Positions 22,239 through 35,500 of a DNA stretch of 64,000 bases are shown in pieces (position 1 is the first letter of the stretch; every line of letters begins with the position of its first letter). The notes under the pieces were generated by a model. That model saw nothing but the letters and a program-made list of their open reading frames with translations, did no database searches and was not told the origin of the DNA. Origin of the DNA: Heterostelium multicystogenum (Eukaryota; Evosea; Eumycetozoa; Acytosteliales; Acytosteliaceae); NCBI GenBank assembly GCA_003667245.1, contig RCNN01000040.1, forward strand, positions 1 to 64,000, given 5' to 3'. The translations under genes were made by a program, and so were the position numbers.

Positions 22239-24803
22239 ATGAATGATAACAATAATAATACTAAGAAATCGTCTAGTCATGTCTCTATCAAGTTTACACA
22301 GTCCTCGACATCAAGGTTTTTAGATGATGAGGACGATGATGATAATGAGAACGATGATCTTGATAATAGTGGTGGACTCTATGGACATCACAATCATCAA
22401 TATCATGGCCACCATCACCACAGTAACGCTCATCACCACGGTCATCATTCAAGTAACAATAGAATGTCTGGTGTAGCTGTAAGTGGTATACCTTAGCATT
22501 GTTCATTGTGTCTCGTGAAATCTGAGCCCTAACATTCATTAATCTTCTTTTCAATAGTTTACAAATAAGCAGGTTAATACCAGTAACATATCTAGTTTTA
22601 TTGGAATGAGTTCTTTAACACTAAACTTTATGGTAACTTTCCAAACGAGAATATGACAGGTGAATTAAAGTAATTAACAATTGTTACTTATACAGAAAAA
22701 ACAAGGTTTTACGTTTAATGAAAGCAAAAAGCAAGATCACAAGAAGGATGAGATGGATAACAAATCAATTGAGTTGGAAACGGAAATACATGGTGATGTT
22801 AATACCGATGAGAATGAATTGGATAATCAAATGGAAACCGAAACCGAAACAGAACATGACCAAGATCATGAGATTGAACAAGAGGAGCAGCAACAGGAGA
22901 GTAACTTAAACAAACAGCAAACAACTGATTACGACGATGAAGAGGGTTTCATTGATCCACCGTTTGATTTTGCACCAAAGTTTAGTAGAGGTGGTATTGG
23001 CTATGACGACAAACTTCCCTATCCATTCGTCAAGAGAAAACACAAGGAAGAAACATCAGAGTTTGAATATAAGCAGACTCTTCAGTGGATAAAGACAAGT
23101 GATCGGGAATATGCAGAGATGAATTCGTGTAATCTTGATCAGTACTTGGTGATTGGCGATGAAGATGAGCTGCCACCAAGAGACGAGTTTTGCTCTTACG
23201 AAAAAATCGAGGAGTTAGAGGATAAAAAGAGCTCGCTAACTAATTTGGATCGCAACTGCTTTGTCAAAGCAAGAGCGAGATCTAATCCATACGAATGGAT
23301 CAAAGGTGCTATCTTCCAGAATCGTGCGGCAGTCAAAATGGCAAATCTCGATAAAATTGCATCTCTCATAGAAATTAAACCAAATCAAGATAAAGTAAGT
23401 GTTTATTCAGCTGATTATTCTTTATACTTATACTAATTACTTTACAGTTTTATTTTGCAGATGTATGCGCAGGACCAGGTGGATTTACTGAATATACTTT
23501 GTGGAGAAATGGTTGGTAAGGGTATACCAGCGGAATGCAAAGATCAACGAAGAAAATGCAAAACTAAAGGATGGGGATTCACACTGAAGGAGAGTGCGAT
23601 TGGAAGCTTGATAAGTTTTCGGAGGATTCTTGTTTGAAGGTTGGTGATAATTTTATTGTGGACTATGGACCAGCCGAAGATGGAGATATCATGAACGAAC
23701 AAAATATACGGCATTTCACTCAGATGGTACTTAAGGGAACAGGCCAAAAGGGCGTCAATCTTTTTATGGCTGATGGAGGAATTAGCACAGAAGGAGAAGA
23801 GCTACACCAAGAATCGATATTGGGTCATCTGATACTCTGTCAATTCCTGACAATGTTTGAAATTCTATCATTGGGTGGCAATTTCGTTTTGTAAGATTTT
23901 CGACACATTTACACCTTTCACAGTTGGACTACTCTATTTCATTTTTAAACATTTCGAATCGTTTACCATTGTAAAACCATTTACAAGTAGACCATTAAAT
24001 TCCGAACGGTAACTACCTCCAAAAACATTCGGAAAACTCAATTACAAACAACCCATATTAACAATTAACTCTATCCAGTTATGTTATTGCCAAAAATCTT
24101 TTAGTGTATAGACCAAAAAATATTATAAACTATCTCTATCAATTGAATCAGAGATTGAATGATGGAGAAAATATCATTAGAATCATCAATATAAAAGATC
24201 CAGTATTTATTAATTTTATTAAAATGAAATCGCTAGAGTAAGTCTGACAGGATGATTGGTTGACTGTTGTGGAATTGATATTAACATTGCCATTCCGTTT
24301 CATCTCATTCTAGACAATGCGATAGTCAAATAAGAGCATTTGAATATTTTACAAAGGCAGTGGAGGATTGGGAGTATAGAGTGTGCGATCAAGAACAATT
24401 GAAACAAGATTGTCTTATTGAATGGGGAATCCCACTGGACCCGAGATACCACGAGAAATCAAACAACAAACATCATCCATACAATCAACAACAGAGGAAA
24501 TCAAATAATAACAAACAAAATCAAAAGAATAATAACAACAACAAAAACAATACAACTACTTCAACTTCTACTTCAACAACGCCAGTGACAAGTCCACAAA
24601 GAAAAGGATTCTCCCAACAGGCTCAACAAGGTCAACAAATGAGTTATGTAAAGTCACCTTCCAAACAATTCGTTTCATCACTTGACGCAATTACGAAACA
24701 CAAGATTCGGCCAATAGCTTCCATCACTCATAAAACACAGCCACTGTCAAGTAGTATAGAGAGTTCCTATGATGATCAACTCAAACCTGAACAGCTCAAT
24801 TGA
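22239..24803 (+). CDS. cmtr1: Cap-specific mRNA (nucleoside-2'-O-)-methyltransferase 1 (cap-1 enzyme, FtsJ/RrmJ fold)
   Basis: Methylates the 2'-O of the first transcribed nucleotide of mRNA caps. Family marks are [14 protein letters not shown] (SAM site), [16 protein letters not shown], the [10 protein letters not shown] region after a break, and [10 protein letters not shown]. The N-terminus is Asp/His-rich, then Glu/Asp-rich; the C-terminus is a poly-Asn/Gln/Thr tail. Exons: 22239-22478, 22558-22572 (15 nt), 22696-23394, 23448-24008, 24079-24237 and 24314-24803. Breaks: after NGW near 23515, at GG near 23588, and at a T run near 23888; each restores family sequence. An extra segment of about 15 residues seems to lie between the SAM motif and GWGFTLK. 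No G-patch was recognised. Confidence 0.88.
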
Positions 24804-24904
24804 TAGTATTAATAAAATATATCAATACTATTATATAGTATTTATATCTATTATATTATATATTTATTTATGATTCTACATTTATTAGTTTGTCAGTGTC
24901 AGGT

Positions 24905-27352
24905 TCAATATAGTTGCAATGGCATATCTTTCAATTCTGTAACAGATAGACTCTTTTTGGCCTTCTTCAAGATCTCCAATTTATGAATACATTCTTTACG
25001 TCTGGCAACAACAACCTCATTCTCTCTTAATAAGAGGTCGACCATGTTCTCGTCATAGAGTATAGATGACAACTCTCTTTGAAGTATATCCTTAGAACGA
25101 TCGATTAAAAAGTGTGAGATAATCTTGATGGTATTCTCTTGTACATTGAATTGTGCAATCTCAAAGTAGCTATGTAATAGTTTCTCTATAGTAGTCATTT
25201 TAATATTAGTGTTGTTGCTGGTAAATATTTATATTTGAATCAAACTTACTTAATAAGTGTATCTGTTTTCTTTCGTCTTCAGTGTAATTCTCGTTCATTC
25301 CATAGAGGATATTCTGTTGTTGTGTTTGGTTGGTTCTCGAGGAAGAGGTATTGGCTGGCTTCTCTGGCTCTTGCTTCTTTCCAAAGATGAAGCCAAATAG
25401 TCCGCTTCCACCTGATTGCTTCTCTTCGATTTGTGGCTGTGTGTATTGAATATCCTGTGGCTTTGTGTTGCTGTAGAGGAGTCTGTTGAGTTCGGATGTG
25501 TAAGTTGGGTGTGATGTGTTGATGTAGCTGCATTCGGCGTCGACCATATCAGAAATCATCTTGTTGGTTGGGCTGAGTAGTTTTCTGAGAACATTGTTGG
25601 CGACTTCGACAATACGCTCTCTCAAGACTGGGAATCTAGAAAAGATGTTTGAATCGACTTGGGTCAAAATACGGAGTAGCTCATCCAATACCAAATCTGC
25701 ACAGTGGACAGCTGGATCCTTGAGTTTTTCAATCTGAATCTTAATCAAGGAGTCGAAGGTCTTTTGTGGGATGAACATAGTTGGACGAATACCAGAAGAG
25801 TTTCTCAAAAGCTAATCTCAACTGCTGATCTGTCAACCAATCGAATGGTTTTACACCTGTATTCTTAAATGCCTGTGAGAATATGTATCTAATTCTAGCT
25901 CCTCCATTACTGAATGTTTAAATAAAGTTAGTTGCAAGATTCTTAAAGTCTGTGATATTTTGTTTGGAATACATACATATGGTCGGTCAATTGATCGTCG
26001 TTTACACCCTCTAGATCGGCTCTGAATTGGAGTGCGAATTTGTTCATGATATCGATGAGTAAACGTGATTTGTCAGCAGGACGCTCTGGAGTTGGTTCAC
26101 CATAGTTTTCGAGCTCCTCACGATACTTGTTGATAAGAGCACGAATTTTGGTTCTTGACACCTGGCATCGACTCTCTAATGTGTTTGGTGAGGATCTTGT
26201 TGCATTTCTGTGCTAAGAAGATTGAACCAGTTTGGTTGGCGATACGGCCGTATACTGGGTGGTTCTGGAACCATCGCTCTTCATCTCTCAACATTGTGCT
26301 AATTGATTTCTTGCTTTGAATGTCGTGCTGACTACGATTGATGATACCAACGAATCCAAGCTTCAATGGGACGGTGTGACCAAGTAAAATGTCCATTGCA
26401 TCGGTTCCACGATCCATGAGGTCAAGTTTAGTTAATACACCAATGGTACGACGACCCTCTGGATCAACTTCTTTTGCCAGCTTCAATGCATCTGATGTGA
26501 CAATGTCCTGATTGGCAGCAGAAATTGCAAGGATAATCGAGTTGGGATTGGAGATGTAGTCGAGTACCATACTACGAATACGCTCCTCAATGTTGGTTGT
26601 TGGTTTCCAATGGGGATACGAGTAATACCTGGGAGATCAACCAAGGTAAGTGGGATGACATGTGGTGAAAACACCTTGAGGATGATTGGTTCGCTGGAAA
26701 TTTCTTTGTTGGCACCAGCGACACGATTGGTCTCTGCTTCAATCTCATCACGAATTCCTTCAAAGTTGAAACGGACATCGCCAGTATGTGCAAACTCACC
26801 CCACTCGGACTTCTCCTCGATTCTGATAAGCTGCAATACCAATGGACGTCTGGTGACAAGACCACTTCCACGTGGAAGGAAGTCTCTTCCGACCAAGTTT
26901 TCCAAGACTGAAGACTTTCCACTCGACTGTGAACCAATGACGACGATCTGTGGCAACTTGATCTCTGAGCCAATGAGAGAAGTGATCTCCTGCAATTTAT
27001 TTACAACTGGAAGCAAACTATATCCAACGGTTTCAAATTGTTGATTTTCCAATGAAGGGGAGGCTGACGATGAAAAATACTTCAAATCCTTGTTACTAGT
27101 ATTGTTGTTGTTGTTGTTGGACATTGAATTGAAATAATTTGAAATTGAAATTGAACCATTTCTTCTATTACTATTACTATTTAATCTATATATATATCTA
27201 TTCTTATTGTTATTATTATTATTACAAATTCTCTTTTGTAGAGTGCTATAGTTTCTCTGATTGATACGCATCAGCAATGAACTTGACATTTTCATCATAT
27301 TGTTCGTCAACAAAGTTGACACTGATGAAGTTGAAGAGACAACTAAAGACAT
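24905..27352 (-). CDS. dymB: Dynamin-like GTPase with mitochondrial-type N-terminus (dynamin B)
   Basis: Large GTPase of membrane fission. The first 100 residues are Ser/Arg/Asn-rich with a presequence look ([16 protein letters not shown]), as in D. discoideum dynamin B, which is known to be processed. GTPase motifs: G1 [10 protein letters not shown]3 DLPG, G4 TKLD. The middle domain (GGARIRYIF) and GTPase effector domain ([18 protein letters not shown]) are present; there is no PH domain, and a Gln/Ser/Pro insert precedes the effector domain. Exons are 27352-25977, 25909-25250 and 25185-24905, introns 67 and 64 nt. Frame breaks lie near 26597 (after the GTPase G3 region), near 26155 and at a T run near 25805; homology continues across each. 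Confidence 0.88.
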
Positions 27353-28251
27353 CTTTTATTTATATACACTTGTTTATAATCTTTGATTTGATTTTTGATT
27401 TGATTTTGATTTTGATTGATTGATCGATCTATGGTAATGATATTGTTCTGCAAATATTAATATTATTATTAATGTTATTATTGACAAATATATTATAATA
27501 TCTTATCTCTGATTGACCGAATGTGTGTTGTGTTGGTGTTGAAACTGATCTTTTTTGTTTGAGGTCTAAGCCTTTATATTATGAAAAATGAACTTTGACC
27601 AGTTGATTTATCTTTTTTGCAAAAACTTTTGGTATCTGATTTTTTCAGAAAAAACATGAAACCTTATTTTTAAAGTGGGTGAACACATAATAATGATGAG
27701 ATTGGAGTCGTGACATCATAAGTTGTGTGTGTTTGTATTTAAAATAAAATATAAAAATACTTTTATTAATTAATTAATCATATTTAGGTTTAAGTAGTTT
27801 TGCTTGATAATGATTCATAATCTTTACATCAATCAGAGATGATTGACTTGGATCCAATATCCTAGCATTGCAAAAATGTGAGTAATCAACAGACTTCATG
27901 ATATATACATTTCATTGAAGAGGCTGTACAATATCGAGGTGTACCTTGCGATTATTTATAGTTCTACAGATGATGATACCAACATATAATTGATAGCAAC
28001 CACAAGTATTCTCTTGAGGCAAGACTTCATGCATATTTGTAGGTTTGATCAAATAAAACTAATTAGGTCGATTCTATATTTAAGTGACATCACTTAGCTT
28101 AGATTGATATAATAGTTATTGATTTCGAAAAGGCGATACTGATTGTATAATATAAATATATTCACTTCAATCTCTTGTATTATTATTATAATTGATTTGC
28201 GTTTTATTTACAATAATGAATTGCTTTATTAATATACTATTATTATTATTC
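27353..28251. other. Intergenic region
   Basis: About 900 bp between two minus-strand genes, AT-rich with A/T runs. No frame or repeat that I can support. The part next to 27353 should be the dynamin B promoter. Confidence 0.5.
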
Positions 28252-28618
28252 TTAGTTATTAGGTGATTGTACAACAGTGAATCCACTCATATCTTGGCTC
28301 TTTATTAGCTTTAATTGACGTTGACCTTTCAGTAGCATCATTTCTATCTTTGTAATGTCTCTTCTTGATACTGATTTTGCTTTCATTCTAAATTGACTTT
28401 GAATATAACTTGTCATAGGCAATGGATTGGTGCTGCCACTGCCACTGCTTTCACTGGCGCCAGTTGAGCTATTACTGTTATTACTATTCTTTCTATCATT
28501 CTTTAAAGACTGTCTGATAAAGTTTCTATACAAAGACAACACTTGTTTTCTGAATACCGCTGTATCTTGGTGCTGCATTTGCCAATGACTCTGCGCCCGT
28601 AATAAAAGGTGAAGCCAT
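28252..28618 (-). CDS. sdhaf1: LYR-motif protein, succinate dehydrogenase assembly factor 1-like
   Basis: Small LYR protein (about 120 residues). VLSLYRNFIRQ is the LYR motif, and the C-terminal DITKIEMMLLKGQRQLKLIKS matches the second conserved helix of SDHAF1, which helps insert iron-sulfur clusters into the succinate dehydrogenase SdhB subunit in mitochondria. A Ser/Asn/Gly insert lies between. I place the start at 28616-28618 (MASPFITGAES...) because RYSGIQK directly before the LYR helix fits the family, but this needs one A to be dropped from the A run near 28550. Without that correction the open frame begins at 28578. Confidence 0.78.
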
Positions 28619-28984
28619 CTCTATCTTCTATTTGAAGTGTATCTTCTTTTAACTCCACTATTAAAGAATGACTGACTTTGGTGTTATCGATCTGTAGTTG
28701 TTATTGTTGTTATTCAAAGAACGAAACGAAACAGAATTTAAAAAATTCAAATTTAAATTTGGTTGTTGTTCATGCAGATATCTGCATCTGTAAAACTAAT
28801 TACATCATCATTGGTTCTATTCCCTTCAAACACAATTCGATTCAATTCAATTCTATTCGACTAGATTCCATATATTTTATTTACTTGAGTGTTTTGGTTT
28901 TCTGTGTCTTTGCTTTTTTGCTGATTATACTTTAACTTGATGATTGAAAGCTTCTGTTCGTCGGACATTCCTTTATATTTCTGG
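28619..28984. other. Intergenic spacer
   Basis: About 370 bp between two minus-strand genes. A short open minus-strand piece overlaps 28590-28690, but no start or product is visible; I regard it as the 5' leader of the LYR gene. Confidence 0.4.
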
Positions 28985-30744
28985 TCAATCATTGCTTTGT
29001 TTTTCATTTAAGAATTGCTGGAATTCTGGATCAATTATAGCATTGTTGTTGGTTGCACTATTGGCTGTTTCATTGTTGGTGATGTTAATGGTGTTAGTGG
29101 TGGTTGTTGTTGTTGTAGAGGTGGCAACTCCTGCCCCTGAGTTTACAAGGTTGGTAGTTGTTGAAAATGATGAAGATGTAGCATCTAAATTGAGTGGAAC
29201 AATTGGTGATTCACATGAACCACAGAGTGTTTCTTCCTCGAAAGGAGTGTCTCTTCCAAACACTATGGGACACTTGGTATTCGAGCACTTGTAGTGATAC
29301 TTTGAGGTTGGACCGTAGTTATCACACAAATCAATCGACAGATTCGGATAGACACCTAGTGCAACACGTACCCAGTACTTAAACTGGACGCCATGCGAAA
29401 CGGTACTATTATCAAATATCCATGTGGCAGCGTGACACATCTGATGGCATATTACATTTACAAGTTTTTCTATTGCGACATGCCTGTTAGTTGATTGAAT
29501 CCAATCAATGGACAAACCACATAGTTAGATACGTACGAATAGTAGTTATATAGTTAATAAAGATCGTTATGACTGCAACTCTTTCTTTGGTGGTTGGATC
29601 CTGTTGAATCGAGATGGTAGCAGGTGTAATTTTTGATGGCGAAACTGAAGGTGCCGAGTCATTGATGTTGATGGTTATAGTCTTTGAATCCTTTGATATC
29701 GCGATGAGGTCGTCTTTGAATTTATCTTTGAAAATAGTTGAGTTTAGTATTTGGAAGTAGTTTCTAACGTAATCCTCTTTGAATTGGATAAAGTTGGCTT
29801 GGTCCGCTTCAGTTAGCTTTGTCAGGTTGTTTAAAGCGGACATAATGCGACCTGCAATCCTTCTCTATTATTTACATCTTTGTATTTATCCATATAACTT
29901 CAAGGTTGTTGGGTACCATGGTTAGCAAATTTGTTCAGTAATAGCAATCTAAATTTACTTACAATTTCTTGGGTTTTTCTGGTAGATCAGTGTATGGATC
30001 GCCTTCTGTCACTTCCGACTTTTTATTCTCTGATTTAGGTGGCTTGCTAATACTAACTCTACTCATTCCCTTGACCAGAATATCATCAATGTCATCTTCT
30101 GCAATCTTTTTTGCTATTTTGTTTACTTTTAATGGCTTTACTATTACTATTATCATTCTTGATACTGTTTTTTCTGTTGTTATTGCTATTGCTATTACTA
30201 TTGCTATTGCTACTGTCTACATTTTCATTATTATACAAAGACTCATCGCTTAAAAGATCTAATATTCCACTTGACTTACTCAATCTTCTTAAGCTCTTAA
30301 GTTGATGGGATAAAATTGTTGTCGTTACTTTGTTTGTTTGAACTAGTTGATGTAGATGTAGATTTAGATGTAGAAGCAGATTTAATTGTATTTGTAGTAG
30401 CTTTAGATGTAGCAGGATCTGGTTTTGTATTTGTTACAACAGGTGGTACTGCTGCTGCTGTTGTTGTTGTTGTCGTTATAGTAGGTATATTCTTTTGACA
30501 AAGATCTTGATTGATAGGAGTCTGTTTTGCTATTGTAGTTTTATCAGCATTTGCATCTTCATCCTCACACAAGTAGAGTATCATCATCTACCTTCAGCAG
30601 TGATAGAATATTTATATGTTTTCTTTGGGATCAGGCGGTGGTGTCGCTTTTGTAAATGATTTTACTATTCCATTTCCATGATCTTTCAACTGCAACCTTG
30701 TCAATTCTCTTCTTTAATAAATCCAAATCACTGTAATTAGACAT
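28985..30744 (-). CDS. SprT-like / GCNA-type protein with altered metalloprotease motif, frame-broken
   Basis: SprT-like domain near the C-terminus: VICHQMCHAATWIF, then HGVQFKYWVRVAL and a zinc ribbon (YKCSNTKCPI ... LCGSCESP). Family members (Spartan, GCNA/ACRC, Wss1-like) degrade DNA-protein crosslinks using HExxH; here the catalytic Glu reads Gln (HQMCH, CAG codon). The N-terminal half is Ser/Asn/Thr and Asp/Lys-rich and disordered, as in GCNA. Likely start is MSNYSDLDLL at 30744. Introns are likely at 29860-29962 (103 nt) and 29484-29532 (49 nt). Frame breaks occur near 30706, between 30580 and 30650, and at 30322 and 30125; most are at A or T runs, so the upstream exon layout is approximate. 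A Thr/Ser/Asn-rich tail follows the zinc ribbon. Confidence 0.72.
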
Positions 30745-31019
30745 GTTATAACACTGGCGTTTCTTTCATTTACAACGTGTTATTCAACTTGCTATTACAA
30801 TAACTATACATTCAAACGTTACTTTCAGGGTGCTTATGTGTGAAGTGTACAGTCAAACATGACCAACAACACCCAACCCAAGTTCAAGTTCGTTTAGCAT
30901 AAATATCTTTTTTTAAAAAACTTCATTGAGACACCCTCTCACAAACCCCTCTGATATATTAGTTTTACTTTGATCGATCACTTGTTTAAACAGTCACAAA
31001 ACAACATCAGCAACAGTCA
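30745..31019. other. Divergent promoter region
   Basis: About 275 bp between the SprT-like gene (minus) and gcvT (plus); presumably carries both promoters. Confidence 0.5.
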
Positions 31020-32416
31020 TGTTTGGTAGATCAATCAAGTGTACTACTAATTTAGTACTTTCCAGAAACATCTCATGTTCATCACGTTTCAAGTGTTCCG
31101 CCACTCAAGGTGATATTGTAGGTTGCTCCTTGCAGAAATGCACTTCACTGCACTGCATTTGATTGATCGATCAAAGTGATGAACAGATTAATATTAACAA
31201 AACACCTAAAATTAAACTAAAATAGAAAAAGACAGCATTGAACCAATTGCACAAGGACTTGGGTGCCAAGATGGTACCTTTCTGCGGTTGGGAAATGCCA
31301 GTACAATACCCAACCGGTGTTTTGAGCGAGCATTTGCACTGTCGTCAAAAGAGTTGCTTTGTTTGATGTTTCTCATATGGGTCAATTGAGAATCCACGGA
31401 AAGGATCGTCTTGAGTTCCTTGAGTCAATTGTTGTTGCTGATCTCCAAGCTTTGCCAGTTGGTCACTCCAAGCTTTCTGTCTTCACCACTGAGAATGGTG
31501 GTATTATCGATGACACCTATGATTACCAACGCCGGTGACAACTTCTACGTTGTCGTCAACGCCGGTTGTGCCGAAAAGGACATCGCTCACATCAAGCAAA
31601 AAAATGTCCGAATTCAGATCAAAGGGAAAGGAGGTCTCACTCCAACTCTTGGAGGATCAAGCACTCATTGCTGTTCAAGGTCCATCCACCGAGGCCATCG
31701 TCTCCAAACTCGCCAAGACAGATCTCTCCAACATGGAGTTCATGACTCAGAGACATGGAAAGATTGATAATATCGATGTAATCCTTACAAGGTAATGATC
31801 ATACCAATGCAACAGTGAAGATTATTATGATATGACACTAACATTTGATTTATTAGATGTGGATACACTGGTGAAGATGGTTTCGAAATTTCAGTAGCAA
31901 ATTCCGATGCAGTTAGATTGGCAAAGATTTTGTTGGACACTGGTGCAGAGGGTGTCAAGTGCTCAGGTTTGGGTGCTCGTGATTCATTGAGATTGGAAGC
32001 TGGATTGTGTTTGTATGGACACGACCTGAATGAAGAGATAACTCCAATTGAAGCCAGCTTGGGATGGTTGATCAGCAAGCGTAGAAAGGAAGCTGGTGGT
32101 TTCCCAGGTGCTGCTGTCATTCAAAAGCAATTGAAGGAAGGTGTCAGCCAAAAGCGTGTCGGTATCATCGTCGAAGGTGCACCAGCACGTGAAGGTACCG
32201 TCTTGGTAGATGAGGCCGGTAACGAAATTGGTAAGGTTACCTCTGGTACATTGAGTCCAATGACCAAGCAAGCCATCTCCATGTGCTATCTCAAGACTGA
32301 ACACTCCAAGATCGGTACCAAGGTTTTGGCATCTATCGTACACGTAAACTCCCAGCCACCGTTTCCAAGATGCCATTTGTACCAACAACTACAAAAAGAT
32401 TACTCCAACTGCTTAA
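31020..32416 (+). CDS. gcvT: Aminomethyltransferase, glycine cleavage system T protein
   Basis: Transfers the aminomethyl carbon of glycine to tetrahydrofolate in the mitochondrial glycine cleavage complex. The N-terminus ([17 protein letters not shown]) is a basic, Ser-rich presequence. Family segments: [77 protein letters not shown] and, near the end, [11 protein letters not shown]. Exon 1 is 31020-31109, intron 31110-31225 (116 nt); a second intron is 31792-31856 (65 nt). Small frame breaks lie near 31228, 31360, 31518, 31602, 32328 and 32378, nearly all at homopolymers; after each the same family alignment resumes. The stop at 32414-32416 assumes the last break; otherwise translation runs on a little. 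Confidence 0.92.
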
Positions 32417-32583
32417 ACCAACAACCAATCGACATGACAAACTATTTAACCAAAACTCATTGGCCATATATTAAAATCAATCAATACTCTTTCTTTGAAC
32501 TTTGGTTATTATTATTTCTTTCTCAGTAGTTTTATCTTTATTAATGTAGCAATTTGGGATTTATGATGAATCAATTAATTGTA

Positions 32584-35500
32584 TTATTCAATCAAAAGTG
32601 AAATGAGTCCACATTCCAGAGGATACAAGTGTTGAATGGATTGCTGTAGTTCTTTCAGCTCAGCGAATTTCTTGTAATGAATGTAATGTAATGCTAATTC
32701 TTGGTATGCACTGTTGAATTTGAAATAGTTTTAGTTAGTCGATGATGATTGAATGATTAATGGGATTGGTAGCTCCAATACATACGAATGTGGTTCAAGT
32801 GTAGTGGCAATTTTGAATGCTCTTTCAGCTAGTTCTTGTTCATTTTTAGATTGGCAGAGGTGTCCTATCTCTATACACTTCTTGCTAAGATAGGAGATGG
32901 TATGCTCCTCTGGATCGCTTGATGCAAATTCAGCAGTATTGTTTGAACGAATGGCTTCGGCCAAACGTGGAATGATGTCGAGTGATGAGTCATAGGCGTG
33001 ATTATTAATACAAATGAGGAACTTCAAGTGGTGTGATATTCCAGTGAGTTGTAGACAGTACTTTGCATGTCCACGTACAGTCAAAAACTTGGCCATCAAA
33101 TAGTGATACTTGGGATCGATCATTGGAGCACACTTTACAGCTTGTTCTACCAAGTCCATTTGTACAAGTGCGCAGAACTTAAAGAGATAGTGAGTCAATG
33201 GGAGACAGTAGAAGCGATAGTTGCTATCTATAACAACCAGTCCCTCGTTGTTGACCTCAACCAGCGCAATGGATCCAGTTGGTCTGAACTGAGGGAACAA
33301 TGAAAATGTTTGGTTAGGCTTATAGCTGGATAGTGAACCAGCACCAACTTCATACAGGTCTTCTGGGAATACTGTACCAGAGGAAGATGACAATATCAAA
33401 GGGGCACTTTCGTGATTATTTGGGAATACTATTGTTATCGATTCGGTTAGTACATATGGATTTGGAATATTATGGCAAGATACTTACGACATTGGATATC
33501 GTTTGGAGTGGTAAAGATAATGTATTATTATGCCATAGAGCAGATGTAACGGTAAATGGCCATCTACTCAACATATGGATGGTTGGACGTATCTTAAAAA
33601 GACAGAAATACTGTGTATAAACAAAAATACAATAGTTTTTGATTTGGTTCCCAATAAACTCTTAATGGAGGTGGTAATGATCTTGAGAGGATTAAATGGC
33701 ATTGTTAGCAACATACAGATCAACTGTGGATACTATTATACATACTCTCCAATAGGTTGTAAAGTCCACCAATCATAAAGTTGGAAAGATTTAGATTCAT
33801 TCTCCTCAGCTGTAATTTGGATGGGTGGTTCTAATATATTGCTTGTGTTTTGACTGCTAACTCCGTTGGTTGATGAACTGTCCTGATGCGTGTATACACC
33901 CATAAGCAATCCACTGGTGATTCTATCGTCGTTGGTGTGTAGTAATAGCTCTTGAGAAACTTGTGAATTGGCAAACTCCTTGGTCTTTAACAAAATCTTT
34001 GAAGCTGTTTCTTCCTCTTTCTTCTTCTTGGTGGTAAGAACTCCAAGTGATAGCTTCTTCTTTTTGACTGGATCCACAACATCAAAGATTCTCTCTAACT
34101 TTCCGAAACGCTCTGCACTTCCATCCTTTCCTTTTCCGCTCCAAGCAATGTCGATTGCACTTCCCTTGTCGAGTGCCTTCCATGTTGCAACTTCGTAGAC
34201 CTGATACTGGCCAGTGGAAAGCAGGTGAATGCTCAGATAGGTGCCATTGGCACTGACCTCAATGGAGACTGGCTCCGATTGGGCAATTGGCACCTCCTTG
34301 ATGACAGTTCTTTCGGACGTAAGTGTGTTGCTCAGTGGCATCGAGTTGAGATATCCATTGTATGGGAAATAGACAACTCCTCCTGTTGTTGCAAATGAAG
34401 GGACCGAGCTAGCCATTGTGGATATCAAGTAGATTGACTTGTTCACCCAGACCAACCATAGTTGTGGTTGTAATGGATGTTGCAACAATTTGTATAGCTT
34501 TGCCTTTTCTTTCTTGGCTGGATTGAGTAGTTGATCGACGTCTATTACATAATCTTTTACTATAGTTCCACCTGCTCGACTCAATAATACAATTTGAGAT
34601 GGACTCTTCATTGTCAACATAATGTCCTGTTGGAATCTAGGATGTGAAATAATATCTATCGATTGGAACTCTCTCTTTCCACATGATACCTTTGATATCT
34701 CTTTCATTGTATTAACATCATAAACCATAATTACTCTATAATAACAACAGGAAATATCTTAATTAACATCATCATTCAGTCGATTCACTTTGGTATATAT
34801 ATAACCTACTTATCAGATGTCAACACTAAAACATGACCAGTTACACTGTCATAGGTAAGATCAATGATATCATGTACCTTTGGGAACTGATTCGACAAAG
34901 AGCTGTTTTTTAATATTCCAAACACAAGTGTATCCATCGCTACCGCATGAAACCAATAAATCAGATCCTTCATTCTACAAACAAGTTAGTTCAAACCTAC
35001 ACTTCTTTGCTTACTAGATCAACAACTTACTTCGATTGCTTTCATTTTAAGAATGGTTGTGTTGTTCTTTGAATGTCCACCTGTGAGTGGCTTCTCCAAC
35101 TCCCATTTGTCGACATTCCAGAGTCTAATAACGGAATCGGTCGATCCAAAGGCAACCAATGGTAGGTTGGAAAAGAACTCGATGGAGGTTGGTGGTTTAA
35201 AGTCGAATATTGGTACCTTTACCTCACGTATACGTTGTGAATGGTAGTTGATAAATAAGATACGATTGTCTGCTACAACGACAATGTAGTCGTCTGATCC
35301 AATGCTGTTGTTGACTTTACTGCTACTTGCTGCAACTCCTGCCTTGCCCTGTGCTGTCTTTGCCTTTCTCTCTTTGACCAGACGCGTGTGTCTGTCGTAG
35401 AAATTCAAGAATCTAATCTGTCCAAGCTTTTCTAACTTCTCGTTGATGAGCAAATCTGAGGAGTCGCCAATGGTTGTCGATCTGGCAGTACCGCTCGATC

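Noticed and set aside
31020..32416. Programmed frameshifting in gcvT
   Set aside because: About six shifts in both directions, nearly all at different homopolymers, do not fit a programmed site; indels in the assembly are simpler.
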